64,000 bases of DNA. It comes from ZC4RG30 sp965652645. GTDB taxonomy: Bacteria > Pseudomonadota > Gammaproteobacteria > Steroidobacterales > Steroidobacteraceae. Position 1 is the stretch's first letter. Every line of letters starts with the position of its first letter. The stretch spans positions 1 through 64,000 of the forward strand of contig CBFGXE010000001.1 in the NCBI GenBank assembly GCA_965652645.1, read 5' to 3'. The notes under the pieces were generated by a model that was not told the origin of the DNA, made no database searches, and saw nothing but the letters and a program-made list of their open reading frames with translations. Shown here piece by piece: positions 25,812 through 36,945 of the stretch. The translations under genes were made by a program, and so were the position numbers.

Positions 25812-27278
25812 TCAAACCAGCGGCAACTCCTTGCTGCTCGCCCAGGTGCCATGCACCTGCGCGCTGATCCGGAAAGGGAGGATGACACGGGCGACATCGC
25901 CCTCCCCCAGCCGCTGCGCATCGGCAATCACCAGCTCGGCGCGTTGTTCGGCGTAGTTGGTGCAGACGCCGATGAGGTAGCCGTCCCCCTCGATCCCCGT
26001 GTCACGCGGGACAAAGGTGCATTCCTGCAGCGAGTGGGCGGGGCCTGCGAAGTAGCGTTCCACCTGCTGCGTGCGCAGGTCGAAGCGGCCGTAGGTGTTG
26101 GTGAGCCGCGCCGGGGTGCCCGCCGGCAGCTTCGATGGATCGGTCGGCAGGCGCGCCTCATCGACGAAAGGCGCGTAGAGATAGCGGGTCTGAAGCGTCA
26201 ACACCCGCGGGTCGACCTTGCCCAGGTCGTTGACCGGCATGGGCCAGAGGATTTCCTCCTCCCACCGGTTCGAGCGCTTCGAGAGATCCAGCGTGATGCG
26301 GCGGACCAGGGCGCGGGCCTTCGCGGGGTTGAAGGGCGAGCCGTCGACGTTGGGGAAGAACGGGAAGAAATTGGAGTCGTAGAAAGGGGCGTGGAGGATG
26401 ACCTTGTCGCCCTCGGTGTGGGCGTTGAAGGTGTGCATCATGCAGCGCTCGGGCCCCTCGAACCAGCGCATGTCCCGGGCGCTGCCGCCGCGGGGCATGA
26501 CCCCGATGACTGAGGGCTTGCTGGCATCCCAGCCCCAGTGGATCCGGCCGTCGCGCAGGCGCTCAAGGCTGGTCACGTAGCCGCCGAAGGGAATCACCAC
26601 GTGGCGGTGCGTGAGCGCCATGTCATGGATCACGCTGACGTACGGCACCTTCACCGTGACGCTGTCGGTCACGCGGCCCTGGGGATTGAGGGTGGCGATG
26701 TAGAGGTCGTCGCTGGCCAGGCCCGTGGCCTCGTAGCCGAAGGCCACCATCTCGCCCGTCAGGGGATCAAGCTTCGGATGCGCGGAGAAGGTCTGGCTGC
26801 GCCAGCCGCCGGAAGCATCCCACTGGCCGCGTGTCTGGAGCGTATTTGGATCGAGCTCGTAGGGGAGGCCGTCTTCCTTCAGCGCCAGCAGCCGCCGCGC
26901 GTGGATGAGCGGTGCGGTATTGGCCACCGTGCGGCGCGCCGGGTTGGCGGTGTCGCGCACGTAGGGATCATCGGTGAAGGGATTGCGGTAATACCCGTAA
27001 AGCTGCCGCCCGGCTTCCTGGTTGTTGCGGAAGCGCTCGGTGCGCACCCACCGCCCCTTGTAGGAGACGCGGCCGCCGCGGATGCGGAACATGCTGATGT
27101 AGCCGTCCGCATTCAGTATGGCGTCGTCGGCGAATTTCGGCGGGTAGTACCACTCCGCGCCCACGCGGTAGAACGCACCGTCGATGTCGTGGGGAACCTG
27201 CCCCTGCACCTCGCAATCGGCGATGTCGGCCTCGAATCGCGTCGGAGCACCGGTTGCGGCCGCGCCCTGGGATTGCAT
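25812..27278 (-). CDS. Carotenoid oxygenase family protein (RPE65/lignostilbene dioxygenase type)
   Basis: This 488-residue seven-bladed propeller enzyme has the four iron-binding His in SAHPKLDP, VIHDMALTH, MMHTFNAH and AQVHGTWAS. Family members use Fe(II) and oxygen to cleave double bonds of carotenoids or of stilbenes such as lignostilbene. Acidic second-sphere residues (e.g. CTFVPRD) are also present. Its place at the end of a catabolic operon with an aldehyde dehydrogenase and SDRs favours breakdown of a stilbene or apocarotenoid over pigment synthesis; that is inference. Confidence 0.88.
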   Translation of the reverse strand: MQSQGAAATGAPTRFEADIADCEVQGQVPHDIDGAFYRVGAEWYYPPKFADDAILNADGYISMFRIRGGRVSYKGRWVRTERFRNNQEAGRQLYGYYRNPFTDDPYVRDTANPARRTVANTAPLIHARRLLALKEDGLPYELDPNTLQTRGQWDASGGWRSQTFSAHPKLDPLTGEMVAFGYEATGLASDDLYIATLNPQGRVTDSVTVKVPYVSVIHDMALTHRHVVIPFGGYVTSLERLRDGRIHWGWDASKPSVIGVMPRGGSARDMRWFEGPERCMMHTFNAHTEGDKVILHAPFYDSNFFPFFPNVDGSPFNPAKARALVRRITLDLSKRSNRWEEEILWPMPVNDLGKVDPRVLTLQTRYLYAPFVDEARLPTDPSKLPAGTPARLTNTYGRFDLRTQQVERYFAGPAHSLQECTFVPRDTGIEGDGYLIGVCTNYAEQRAELVIADAQRLGEGDVARVILPFRISAQVHGTWASSKELPLV

Positions 27279-27299
27279 GGGAACCCCCCGTTACGTTTG

Positions 27300-28043
27300 C
27301 TAGCCCCTGCCCACGAAGGGCATCTTGGTCGCCATCACCGTCATCCGCAACACGTTTGCCGTCAGGGGCAGGCCCGCCATGTAGAGCACAGCCTCAGCCA
27401 CGTGGCGCACGTCGAAGGTGGGTTCGGGCTTCATCGAGAAGTCAGCCTGCAGGGTGCCGCCGGACATGTCGATGCCCAGGTTGGTCTGCACGTTGCCGAT
27501 GTCGATCTGGCCGCAGGCGATGTCGTGGCGCCGCCCTTCCAGGGCCAGCGTCTTGGTCAGGCCGGTGACCGCGTGCTTCGAGGCGGTGTAGGCAGCCATG
27601 TGGGGCCGCGGGGTCTCCGAGGCGATGGAACCGTTGTTGATGATGCGGCCGCCGCGCGGATTCTGCGCCTTCATGGCCCGGAAAGCCGCCTGTGCACACA
27701 GGAACACGCCCGTGAGGTTGGTATCGATCACGCGGCGCCACTCGGAGGCTGGCAGGTCTTCGGTGGGCGTGGACGGCGTTGTGGTGCCGGCATTGTTGAA
27801 CAGCACATCAAGCCGGCCGTAGTGGCCGACCGTGCCCTCCACCATCGTCGCCACCGCCCGCTCGTCCGTGACATCCGTGGGAATGATCAGCAGGCTGCCG
27901 CCGGCCGCGGCCGAGGTTTCTTCCAGGGGCTCCCTGCGCCGCCCGGCGATGGCCACGCGATAACCCGCGCCGGCCAGCCCGATGGCGACCGCCCTGCCGA
28001 TGCCTGAACCCGCGCCGGTCACCAGCGCCACTTTCGTCGTCAT
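27300..28043 (-). CDS. Classical short-chain dehydrogenase/reductase
   Basis: This 247-residue SDR is complete: TGAGSGIGRAV cofactor motif, NNAG, catalytic Ser in NNGSIAS and the YTASK active site (YxxxK). The GRR after the second strand suggests NADP(H) preference. It starts 4 bases inside the end of the 2-hydroxyacid oxidase gene and is 21 bases from the oxygenase gene, so it belongs to the same operon. The substrate is unknown. Confidence 0.85.
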   Translation of the reverse strand: MTTKVALVTGAGSGIGRAVAIGLAGAGYRVAIAGRRREPLEETSAAAGGSLLIIPTDVTDERAVATMVEGTVGHYGRLDVLFNNAGTTTPSTPTEDLPASEWRRVIDTNLTGVFLCAQAAFRAMKAQNPRGGRIINNGSIASETPRPHMAAYTASKHAVTGLTKTLALEGRRHDIACGQIDIGNVQTNLGIDMSGGTLQADFSMKPEPTFDVRHVAEAVLYMAGLPLTANVLRMTVMATKMPFVGRG

Positions 28044-29185
28044 GCTTGCTTCTCCTGCACCAGATTCGCGCTGCCCAGCGCGTTCACGTCATTGCAGCCG
28101 GCGAGCGCCAGGCTCACCTGCAGTTCCCGGCTGAGGATCTCCAGCGCCATGGCCACGCCGGCCTCCCCCAGCGCACCCAGGCCATACAGCCAGGCGCGGC
28201 CGATGAGCGCACCACTGGCACCCAGCGCACGGGCGCGCAGGATGTCCTGGCCGCAGCGGATACCACTGTCGAGCATCACCTCGGCACGGCCCTGCACGGC
28301 ATCAAGCACCGCCGGCAGCATCGACACCGAAGAGGGCGCGCCATCAAGCTGGCGTCCGCCGTGGTTGGAGACCACCAGCGCATCGGCGCCCAGCGCCACC
28401 GCCTGCCGCGCATCCTCCGGATCCATGATGCCCTTGATGACCAGCTTGCCGGGCCACTGCGCACGGAAGCGCTCCAGGTCGTTCCACGTCACCGAAGCGT
28501 CGAACTGCCCCTGCACGAACTGCGCGAAGGGCATCCCGCCGGCACGGCGCACGGCAGCAGCCAGGTTGCCGAATTCGCGGTGCCGCGAGCGCAGCAGGTG
28601 CCACAGCCACCGCGGCTTGGTGGCCAGGTCCAGCGCGCTGTTCATCGTCACCCGCGGCGGCACGCTCAGGCCGTTCTTCGGGTCGCGGCGGCGCAGCGCG
28701 CCCACGGGGATGTCCACCGTCATCATCAACACGGGACAGCCGGCGGCAGCGGCCCGGTCGACGAGTTCGGCCGTGTAGCCCCGGTCCTTCATCACGTAGA
28801 GCTGGAACCAGAATGGCGTCCGGGTGGCCGCACGCACGTCCTCGATGGAACAGATGGAAACCGTGCTCAGGCAGAAGGGAATGCCGAAGGCTGCCGCGGC
28901 GCGCGCCGCAAGTATTTCGCCGTCACCGCGGATGTAGCCCGCCATGCCGGTGGGTGCCAGGGCCAGCGGCATGGCCGCGGGCGCGCCCAGCAGCGTGGTG
29001 GCCAGGTTCTGGCGCGCCACGTCGACCAGCGCCCGCGGCCGCAGGAGGATGGCATCCAGGTCCTCGCGATTGCGGCGCAGCGTGATCTCGTCGTAGGAAC
29101 CACCGTCGACATAGTCGAACAGGGCGCGCGGCACGCGGCGGCGCGCCAGTTCCCTGAGGTCGGCGATGCTGGTGATGACCTTCAC
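28040..29185 (-). CDS. FMN-dependent alpha-hydroxyacid dehydrogenase (LldD-like)
   Basis: This 381-residue TIM-barrel flavoenzyme shows PRALFDYVDGGSYDE at the start, APTGMAG, and the active site VVSNHGGRQLDGAPS with catalytic His, followed by LDSGIRCGQDILRARALGA that binds the FMN phosphate. Family members oxidise L-lactate, glycolate or mandelate; the quinone-linked LldD group is the closest fit. The start is GTG at 29185, directly touching the stop of the mmsA-type gene. Confidence 0.87.
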   Translation of the reverse strand: MKVITSIADLRELARRRVPRALFDYVDGGSYDEITLRRNREDLDAILLRPRALVDVARQNLATTLLGAPAAMPLALAPTGMAGYIRGDGEILAARAAAAFGIPFCLSTVSICSIEDVRAATRTPFWFQLYVMKDRGYTAELVDRAAAAGCPVLMMTVDIPVGALRRRDPKNGLSVPPRVTMNSALDLATKPRWLWHLLRSRHREFGNLAAAVRRAGGMPFAQFVQGQFDASVTWNDLERFRAQWPGKLVIKGIMDPEDARQAVALGADALVVSNHGGRQLDGAPSSVSMLPAVLDAVQGRAEVMLDSGIRCGQDILRARALGASGALIGRAWLYGLGALGEAGVAMALEILSRELQVSLALAGCNDVNALGSANLVQEKQA

Positions 29186-30679
29186 TCAGTTCACCGGCAG
29201 CGTGAACTCGGGGCCCCGGCCGGCGCCTTGCGGCCAGCGCTGCATCACGCTCTTGTAGCGGGTGTAGAAACGCAGCGCTTCCTCGCCGTAGGCATGGTGC
29301 TCGCCGAACAGCGAGTGTTTCCAGCCGCCAAAGGAATGCCAGGCCATGGGCACGGGGATGGGCACGTTGATGCCCACCATGCCCACCTGCACGCTGCGCG
29401 CGAATGCCCGGGCCACCGCACCGTCGGCGGTGAAGCAGGCCGCGCCATTGCCCAGTGGATGGGCATTGACCAGCTGCACGGCGGCGGCCAGGTCGGGCAC
29501 GCGCACGATCACCAGCACCGGCCCGAAGATTTCCTCGCGATAGATGGTGTGGTGGGGCTGCACCTCGTCGAACACGCTCGCGCCGGTGAAGAAACCGCCT
29601 TCATGGCCCGGCACGCGGCAGCCGCGACCATCCACCAGCAGCTTCGCCCCCTCTTCCAGGCCGCGCGCGATGTATCCCTCCACGCGCGCGCGATGCGCGG
29701 CGGTCACGAGGGGACCCATCTCGACGTCCGGCGCATCACCAGGGCCCACGCAAAGGTTGCGCGCCCGCTCCACGATGCGCGGCACCAGCCTCCCGGCTGC
29801 GTCACCCACGGCCACCAGCACCGAGATCGCCATGCAACGCTCCCCCGCCGAACCGAAGGCGGCGCCCGTCACCGCATCGGCCACCCGGTCGGGATCGGCG
29901 TCGGGCATGGCCACGAGGTGGTTCTTGGCACCGCCCAGCGCCTGCACGCGCTTGCCGTGGCCCGCCGCGGTGTCGTGCACGTGGCGCGCCACCAGCGTGG
30001 AGCCCACGAAGGAAACCGCGCGCACCTCCGGGTGCTGCAGCAGGGCATCCACCGCTTCCCGGTCCCCCTGCACCACGTTGAAGACCCCGTCGGGCAGGCC
30101 GGCCTCGCGCAGCATGCCGGCCAGCATCAGGCTGGCCGAAGGATCGCGCTCGGAGGGTTTCAGCACGAAGGTGTTGCCACAGACGAGAGCCGGCGGAAAC
30201 ATCCACATCGGCACCATCGCCGGGAAATTGAAGGGCGTGATGCCGGCCACCACGCCCAATGGCTGGCGCAGGTGCCAGTTGTCGATGCCGCCGCCCACAT
30301 TGTCCGAATGCGTGCCGGACAGCAGCCGCGGTGCGCCGCAGGCGAATTCCACCACCTCGATGCCGCGCGTCACCTCGCCCTCGGCATCCGACAGCAGCTT
30401 GCCGTGCTCGCGGGTGATGGCCGCGGCCAGCGCCCGGCGATTGGCCTCGAGCAGCTCGCGGAAGGCAAACATCACGCGCGCGCGCCGCAATGGCGAGGCC
30501 GCGGCCCAGGCCGGTGCGGCCTGGGCGGCGGCGGCCACTGCCTCGTTCACGGTAGCGCGGTCGGCGAATGTCACCCTGGCGATCACTTCGCCCGTGGCCG
30601 GGTTGTACACCTCGCCACTGCGGGCGGCCCCACCGGCTTGCATGATGCGCCCGCCGATGTAGTGCCCGATCTGCGTCAT
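29186..30679 (-). CDS. mmsA: CoA-acylating methylmalonate-semialdehyde dehydrogenase-type enzyme
   Basis: This 497-residue aldehyde dehydrogenase has GGIDNWHLRQPLGVVAGITP and NFPAMVPMWMFPPAL, then the catalytic Cys in GERCMAISVLV. These are marks of MmsA, which converts methylmalonate or malonate semialdehyde to propionyl- or acetyl-CoA in valine, inositol and beta-alanine catabolism. It overlaps the upstream SDR gene by 4 bases. In this operon the aldehyde could instead come from the oxygenase product. Confidence 0.87.
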   Translation of the reverse strand: MTQIGHYIGGRIMQAGGAARSGEVYNPATGEVIARVTFADRATVNEAVAAAAQAAPAWAAASPLRRARVMFAFRELLEANRRALAAAITREHGKLLSDAEGEVTRGIEVVEFACGAPRLLSGTHSDNVGGGIDNWHLRQPLGVVAGITPFNFPAMVPMWMFPPALVCGNTFVLKPSERDPSASLMLAGMLREAGLPDGVFNVVQGDREAVDALLQHPEVRAVSFVGSTLVARHVHDTAAGHGKRVQALGGAKNHLVAMPDADPDRVADAVTGAAFGSAGERCMAISVLVAVGDAAGRLVPRIVERARNLCVGPGDAPDVEMGPLVTAAHRARVEGYIARGLEEGAKLLVDGRGCRVPGHEGGFFTGASVFDEVQPHHTIYREEIFGPVLVIVRVPDLAAAVQLVNAHPLGNGAACFTADGAVARAFARSVQVGMVGINVPIPVPMAWHSFGGWKHSLFGEHHAYGEEALRFYTRYKSVMQRWPQGAGRGPEFTLPVN

Positions 30680-31395
30680 GCCAGCGGATGAGCCATGCGG
30701 TAGCCCGGATCGCCGAAGTCCACCAGCTCGATGGCGCCGGCCTTGCGATACAGCAGCACCCGGCCGGCAAGCTCCTCGCGCTGCGCAATATCCACGGCAG
30801 CCTCGGCGAAGGCATCCGGCGAGTCGATCTGGTCTGGCGCCAGGCAGTTCACGCGGATCTTCTGCGCCTGCAGGCTGTGCAGTGCGGCCGTGAGGCGCAG
30901 GATGCCGGCCTTGGCGGCAACCCAGGCGGGACGGTCGCCCTCCCCGAAGCCCAGGCCCGCTCCGGCGGCCACGTTGACCACGGCGCCGCCGCGACGCTTG
31001 AGCACTTCGATGGCGTGGCGGGTGACGTGCATGGTGCCCAACAGGTTGGCGCCGACGATGCGGGACCAGTAGTTGAGCGGGTCACCGTCCAGCCAGGGGC
31101 CGGCCACGTTGAACACGTATTCCAGGCCGCCGAATTCGCGGGTGGTGCGGTCGAGCAGCATGGCCACCTGCTCGTCATGGGCCACGTCGCAGCGGTGCGC
31201 CAGCGCGGCGCCACCGGTGGCGCGGATGCCGGCTGCCACCTCTCCGGCCAGCGCGTAGTCGATGTCCGCCACCATCACGCTGGCGCCCATCGAGGCGCAC
31301 AGCCGCGCGATGGCCGCCCCGGCGCCCGAGCCCCCGCCCGTGACCAGCGCGACCCGCCGCTCGAACAGGCGCGCTCGATCCGGGGTGCTTTCCAT
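30676..31395 (-). CDS. Atypical SDR lacking the catalytic Ser-Tyr pair
   Basis: This 239-residue protein has an SDR Rossmann fold with TGGGSGAG (residues 19-26), VADID and NVAG (96-99). The usual catalytic Tyr of YxxxK is Trp158 (WVAAK, Lys162 kept), and the usual Ser region reads NVAAGAG with Ala. It therefore should not catalyse the standard hydride transfer with acid-base help from Tyr. The C-terminus (DFGDPGYRMAHPLA) also departs from the usual SDR ending. It is the first gene of the catabolic operon, start ATG 31395. It could be a non-catalytic or differently acting partner. Confidence 0.78.
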   Translation of the reverse strand: MESTPDRARLFERRVALVTGGGSGAGAAIARLCASMGASVMVADIDYALAGEVAAGIRATGGAALAHRCDVAHDEQVAMLLDRTTREFGGLEYVFNVAGPWLDGDPLNYWSRIVGANLLGTMHVTRHAIEVLKRRGGAVVNVAAGAGLGFGEGDRPAWVAAKAGILRLTAALHSLQAQKIRVNCLAPDQIDSPDAFAEAAVDIAQREELAGRVLLYRKAGAIELVDFGDPGYRMAHPLA

Positions 31396-31464
31396 GGCGG
31401 CAAGCCTAGGCAAGCGCGCGTGACCTGTCCACACCGCGACGGCCGGTTATAGGAGAATGGCTGC

Positions 31465-32595
31465 ATGAGTATCGCGCCCGACCCGGCCCGCTATGCGCGC
31501 CACCTGGCCCTGCCGGAGATCGGAGCGGCGGGCCAGCAGAAGCTGGCGCAAGGCTCCGTGCTCATCATCGGTGCCGGGGGACTGGGGTCCCCGGCGGCGC
31601 TGTATCTCGCGGCGGCGGGAGTGGGCCGCATCGGGCTGCTGGACCACGATCACATCGAGATCAGCAACCTGCAGCGCCAGGTGCTGTTCACCACCGGCCA
31701 GGTCGGCCAGGGCAAGGCGCGCACGGCGAAGGCGCGGCTGGATGCACTGAACCCCGGCATCGAGGTCATCGCGCACGAGGAGCGCCTCACTGCGGCGAAT
31801 GCGGCGCGCCTGTTCACGCCCTATGACGTGATCCTCGATGGCACCGACCGGCTCGCCACCCGCTATCTCACCAACGACGCCTGCGTGCTGCTGGGCAAGC
31901 CGCTGGTGAGTGCCGCCATCCATCGCTTCGAAGGCCAGGCGATGACCTACCTGCCCGGCCGCTCGCCCTGCTACCGCTGCCTCTACCCGGAAAGCCCCGA
32001 GGACCTCATTCCCAACTGCGCCACTGCCGGCGTGCTGGGCGTGCTGCCGGGCGTGATGGGATCGCTGCAGGCCACCGAGGCGATCAAGCTGCTGGTAGGG
32101 ATCGGCGAACCGCTGGCCGGCCGCCTGCTGCTGTATGACGCGCTCTCGCTCAGCTTCAACGAATTCCGCTTCCGACGGCGCGCCGACTGCGCCGTGTGCG
32201 GCGGGAATCCCTCCATCACCTCACTTGCCCACCATGAGGAAAAGCCCTTGGCCCGCATCACCGAATGGACTCCCCGCCAGCTCGCCGACGAACTGAAGGA
32301 CGGCGGGGAGGAGAAGCTGCTGCTGGTGGACGTCCGCGAGCCCCGGGAGTGGGAACAGGGTCGCCTTCCCGGTTCGGTGCACATCCCGCTCGGCAGCCTG
32401 CCGCAGCGCCTGGGGGAGATCCCGCCCGAGGTCACGCCCGTGTTCATCTGCGCCGTGGGCGGACGCAGCATGGCTGCCTGCCGCCTGTTCGCCTCCTCGC
32501 AGGACCGCGACGCCATCAACCTGGCCGGCGGCGTGACGGGATGGAGCGCCATCTACGGCGCCCCGCCGGCGCCGGGACATGACCACGATCACTGA
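31465..32595 (+). CDS. moeB: MoeB/ThiF-type adenylyltransferase fused to rhodanese
   Basis: This 376-residue protein has an E1-like domain (about 1-255) with GAGGLGSPAALYL, a zinc site of CYRCLYP and CAVCG, and PNCATAGVLGVLPG. A C-terminal rhodanese domain (about 265-365) has DVREPREWEQGRLPGSVHIP and active-site FICAVGGRS. It adenylates the C-terminal Gly of MoaD (or ThiS), and the rhodanese Cys may deliver sulfur. The extreme C-terminus is GHDHDH, a His/Asp tail like that of MoaE in this window. It is divergent from the catabolic operon. Confidence 0.9.
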   Translation: MSIAPDPARYARHLALPEIGAAGQQKLAQGSVLIIGAGGLGSPAALYLAAAGVGRIGLLDHDHIEISNLQRQVLFTTGQVGQGKARTAKARLDALNPGIEVIAHEERLTAANAARLFTPYDVILDGTDRLATRYLTNDACVLLGKPLVSAAIHRFEGQAMTYLPGRSPCYRCLYPESPEDLIPNCATAGVLGVLPGVMGSLQATEAIKLLVGIGEPLAGRLLLYDALSLSFNEFRFRRRADCAVCGGNPSITSLAHHEEKPLARITEWTPRQLADELKDGGEEKLLLVDVREPREWEQGRLPGSVHIPLGSLPQRLGEIPPEVTPVFICAVGGRSMAACRLFASSQDRDAINLAGGVTGWSAIYGAPPAPGHDHDH

Positions 32596-32616
32596 CTGAC
32601 GCCAGGACACCCAGGC

Positions 32617-33312
32617 ATGTTTCCACCAGACCGTCCCAAGGCCGCCACCGGCTCACCGCCCGGCAAGCGCACCGCGCTGCGCCTGGCACGCACCCTGCTC
32701 GCCGGCATGTTCGCCGCGCTGCCGCTGCTGGGCACGCTGTGGCTGCTGTCGATAGCCTTCAGCTTCATCGCCGGCTGGCTCGGTCCCGAGAGCGCGGCCG
32801 GGCGGCTGCTGGCGCGCATCGGCGTCAGCCTCGCGGGACAGGAATGGTCCGGCTACCTGATCGGCGTGGCAGCGGTGGTGGTGCTGCTGTTCGGCCTGGG
32901 CCTGCTGGTGGAACGCGGCCTCAACACCTGGATGGTGTCCATCGTCGATGCCGTGGTGGGCCGCATTCCCGTGGTGCGCACGGTCTACGAGACCATCGAA
33001 CGTTTCGTGCAGATCTTCGCCAAGCGCGAGAAAAGCGAACTGCAATCCATGAAGCCGGTGTGGTGCCACTTCGGCGGACCGGGCGGCGTGGCGGTGCTGG
33101 GACTGCTCTCCTCCCCCGAACCCATCCTGGTCGAGGGCAAGGCCTGTTACGCCGTCATCGTGCCCACCGCGCCCGTGCCCATCGGCGGCGGGCTGCTGTT
33201 CATGCCGGTGGAGTGGATCGTGCCCAGCGAACTGGGCATGGAGGCCGTGACCAGCATCTACGTGTCGATGGGCGTTACCGCCCCGCAGTTCCTGCCCACC
33301 GCCAGAAGCTGA
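32617..33312 (+). CDS. DUF502 family membrane protein
   Basis: This 231-residue protein has two N-terminal transmembrane segments (ALPLLGTLWLLSIAFSFIAG and YLIGVAAVVVLLFGLGLLVE) and a soluble domain with VYETIERFVQIF and MPVEWIVPSELGMEAV, the DUF502 pattern. The function is unknown; plant and bacterial members are membrane-anchored. It lies 21 bases after moeB and is likely co-transcribed. Confidence 0.85.
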   Translation: MFPPDRPKAATGSPPGKRTALRLARTLLAGMFAALPLLGTLWLLSIAFSFIAGWLGPESAAGRLLARIGVSLAGQEWSGYLIGVAAVVVLLFGLGLLVERGLNTWMVSIVDAVVGRIPVVRTVYETIERFVQIFAKREKSELQSMKPVWCHFGGPGGVAVLGLLSSPEPILVEGKACYAVIVPTAPVPIGGGLLFMPVEWIVPSELGMEAVTSIYVSMGVTAPQFLPTARS

Positions 33313-33333
33313 GACAGGCGGGCCGCACGCGGC

Positions 33334-34203
33334 TCACCCGACGTGGTGCAACCCCACGGAACGCTCGGCCGACACCAGCGTGTTGTGCAGCAGCATGGTG
33401 ATGGTCATCGGCCCCACGCCGCCGGGAACCGGTGAGACCAGCGAGGCCTTGCGGCTCACGCCCTCGAAATCCACGTCACCCACGATGCGGCCATCGGGCA
33501 GGCGGTTGATGCCCACGTCGATGACCACCACGCCGTCCTTCACCATGTCGGCCTTGATGAGCCCCGGCACACCGGCCGCCACCACGAGGATGTCGGCCAG
33601 GCGGGTGAACTGGGCCAGGTCGCGCGTTTTCTTGTGGCAGATGCATACCGTGGCGTCCTGCTGCATCAGCATCAGCGCCATGGGCTTGCCGACGATGTTG
33701 CTGGCGCCCACCACCACCACGTTCTGCCCCGCGATGGGCACGCGCTCGTGCTCCAGCAGCTTGGTGACGCCGTAGGGCGTGCAGGGCGGGAAGATGGTGT
33801 TGCCGGTGATCAGCCCGCCCACGTTGTACAGGTGGAAGCCATCGACGTCCTTCGCGGCCGCGATGCGCTCCAGCACGTGCGACACGGTGATCTGCGGCGG
33901 CAGCGGCAATTGCACCAGGATGCCGTGCACGTGCGGATCGGCATTCAGCGCATCAATGCGTGCCAGCAGCTCCGCCTCCGGCGTATCGGCCGCCAGCCGG
34001 TATTCCTCGGAGTGGATGCCGGCCTCGCGGCAGGCCGTCACCTTGTTGCGGACGTAAACCTGCGAGGCCGGGTTGTCGCCGACGAGGATCACCGCGATGC
34101 CGGGCTGCACCTTGTGCTGCTCCTTCAGGCGCTGCACACGTGCCGCGTATTCGGCACGGAGTTTCCGTGCCACGGCCTTGCCGTCGATGATCCTCGCCGT
34201 CAT
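33334..34203 (-). CDS. folD: Bifunctional methylenetetrahydrofolate dehydrogenase / cyclohydrolase
   Basis: FolD interconverts methylene-, methenyl- and formyl-THF. The 289-residue protein has the YVRNKVTACREAGI Lys-containing catalytic region, VQLPLPPQI, the P(C)TPYGV motif and the NADP site VVVGASNIVGKPMA, then PVPGGVGPMTI. It follows ahcY by 15 bases, tying one-carbon supply to the methylation cycle. Confidence 0.97.
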   Translation of the reverse strand: MTARIIDGKAVARKLRAEYAARVQRLKEQHKVQPGIAVILVGDNPASQVYVRNKVTACREAGIHSEEYRLAADTPEAELLARIDALNADPHVHGILVQLPLPPQITVSHVLERIAAAKDVDGFHLYNVGGLITGNTIFPPCTPYGVTKLLEHERVPIAGQNVVVVGASNIVGKPMALMLMQQDATVCICHKKTRDLAQFTRLADILVVAAGVPGLIKADMVKDGVVVIDVGINRLPDGRIVGDVDFEGVSRKASLVSPVPGGVGPMTITMLLHNTLVSAERSVGLHHVG

Positions 34204-34218
34204 TCAGCCTCGCCGCGG

Positions 34219-35637
<1,419 letters not shown>

Positions 35638-35645
35638 TTGGTTGC

Positions 35646-35743
35646 CTCTCTATGTGACGGTTAGAGAGCGCCGTTGCCTGGGTCGGCGATCCACCGAGCC
35701 TGGCGTGCCTGAAGCCACGCTGCAGCGCTCCTCGGTGGATCGC
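35646..35743 (-). promoter_or_regulatory. S-adenosylhomocysteine (SAH) riboswitch with SD-sequestering platform
   Basis: On the minus strand a perfect 13-bp P1 stem forms between 35731-35743 and 35686-35698. The conserved core GAGGAGCGCTGCA and the segment GCCAGGCTCGG follow, and AACGGCGCTC closes a pseudoknot: GAGCGC (35730-35725) pairs with GCGCTC (35671-35666). Just downstream, CTCTCTA (35668-35662) can pair with TAGAGAG (35652-35646), hiding the ahcY ribosome site. The two pairings share bases 35666-35668, so SAH binding should free the ribosome site and switch ahcY on. Sequence and position match the SAH riboswitch class known upstream of ahcY. Confidence 0.92.
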
Positions 35744-35751
35744 GGCGTAGC

Positions 35752-36915
<1,164 letters not shown>

Positions 36916-36945
36916 GCGTTACCGACCTTCCGTGCTGTTGAATCT

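Noticed and set aside
28046..30691. Open frame of about 880 codons antisense to the mmsA-lldD genes
   Set aside because: Same composition artefact; the minus-strand genes have complete active-site motifs.
36916..36945. Possible SAM riboswitch ahead of metK
   Set aside because: Only 30 bases separate metK from the upstream kinase gene, too short for any known SAM aptamer.
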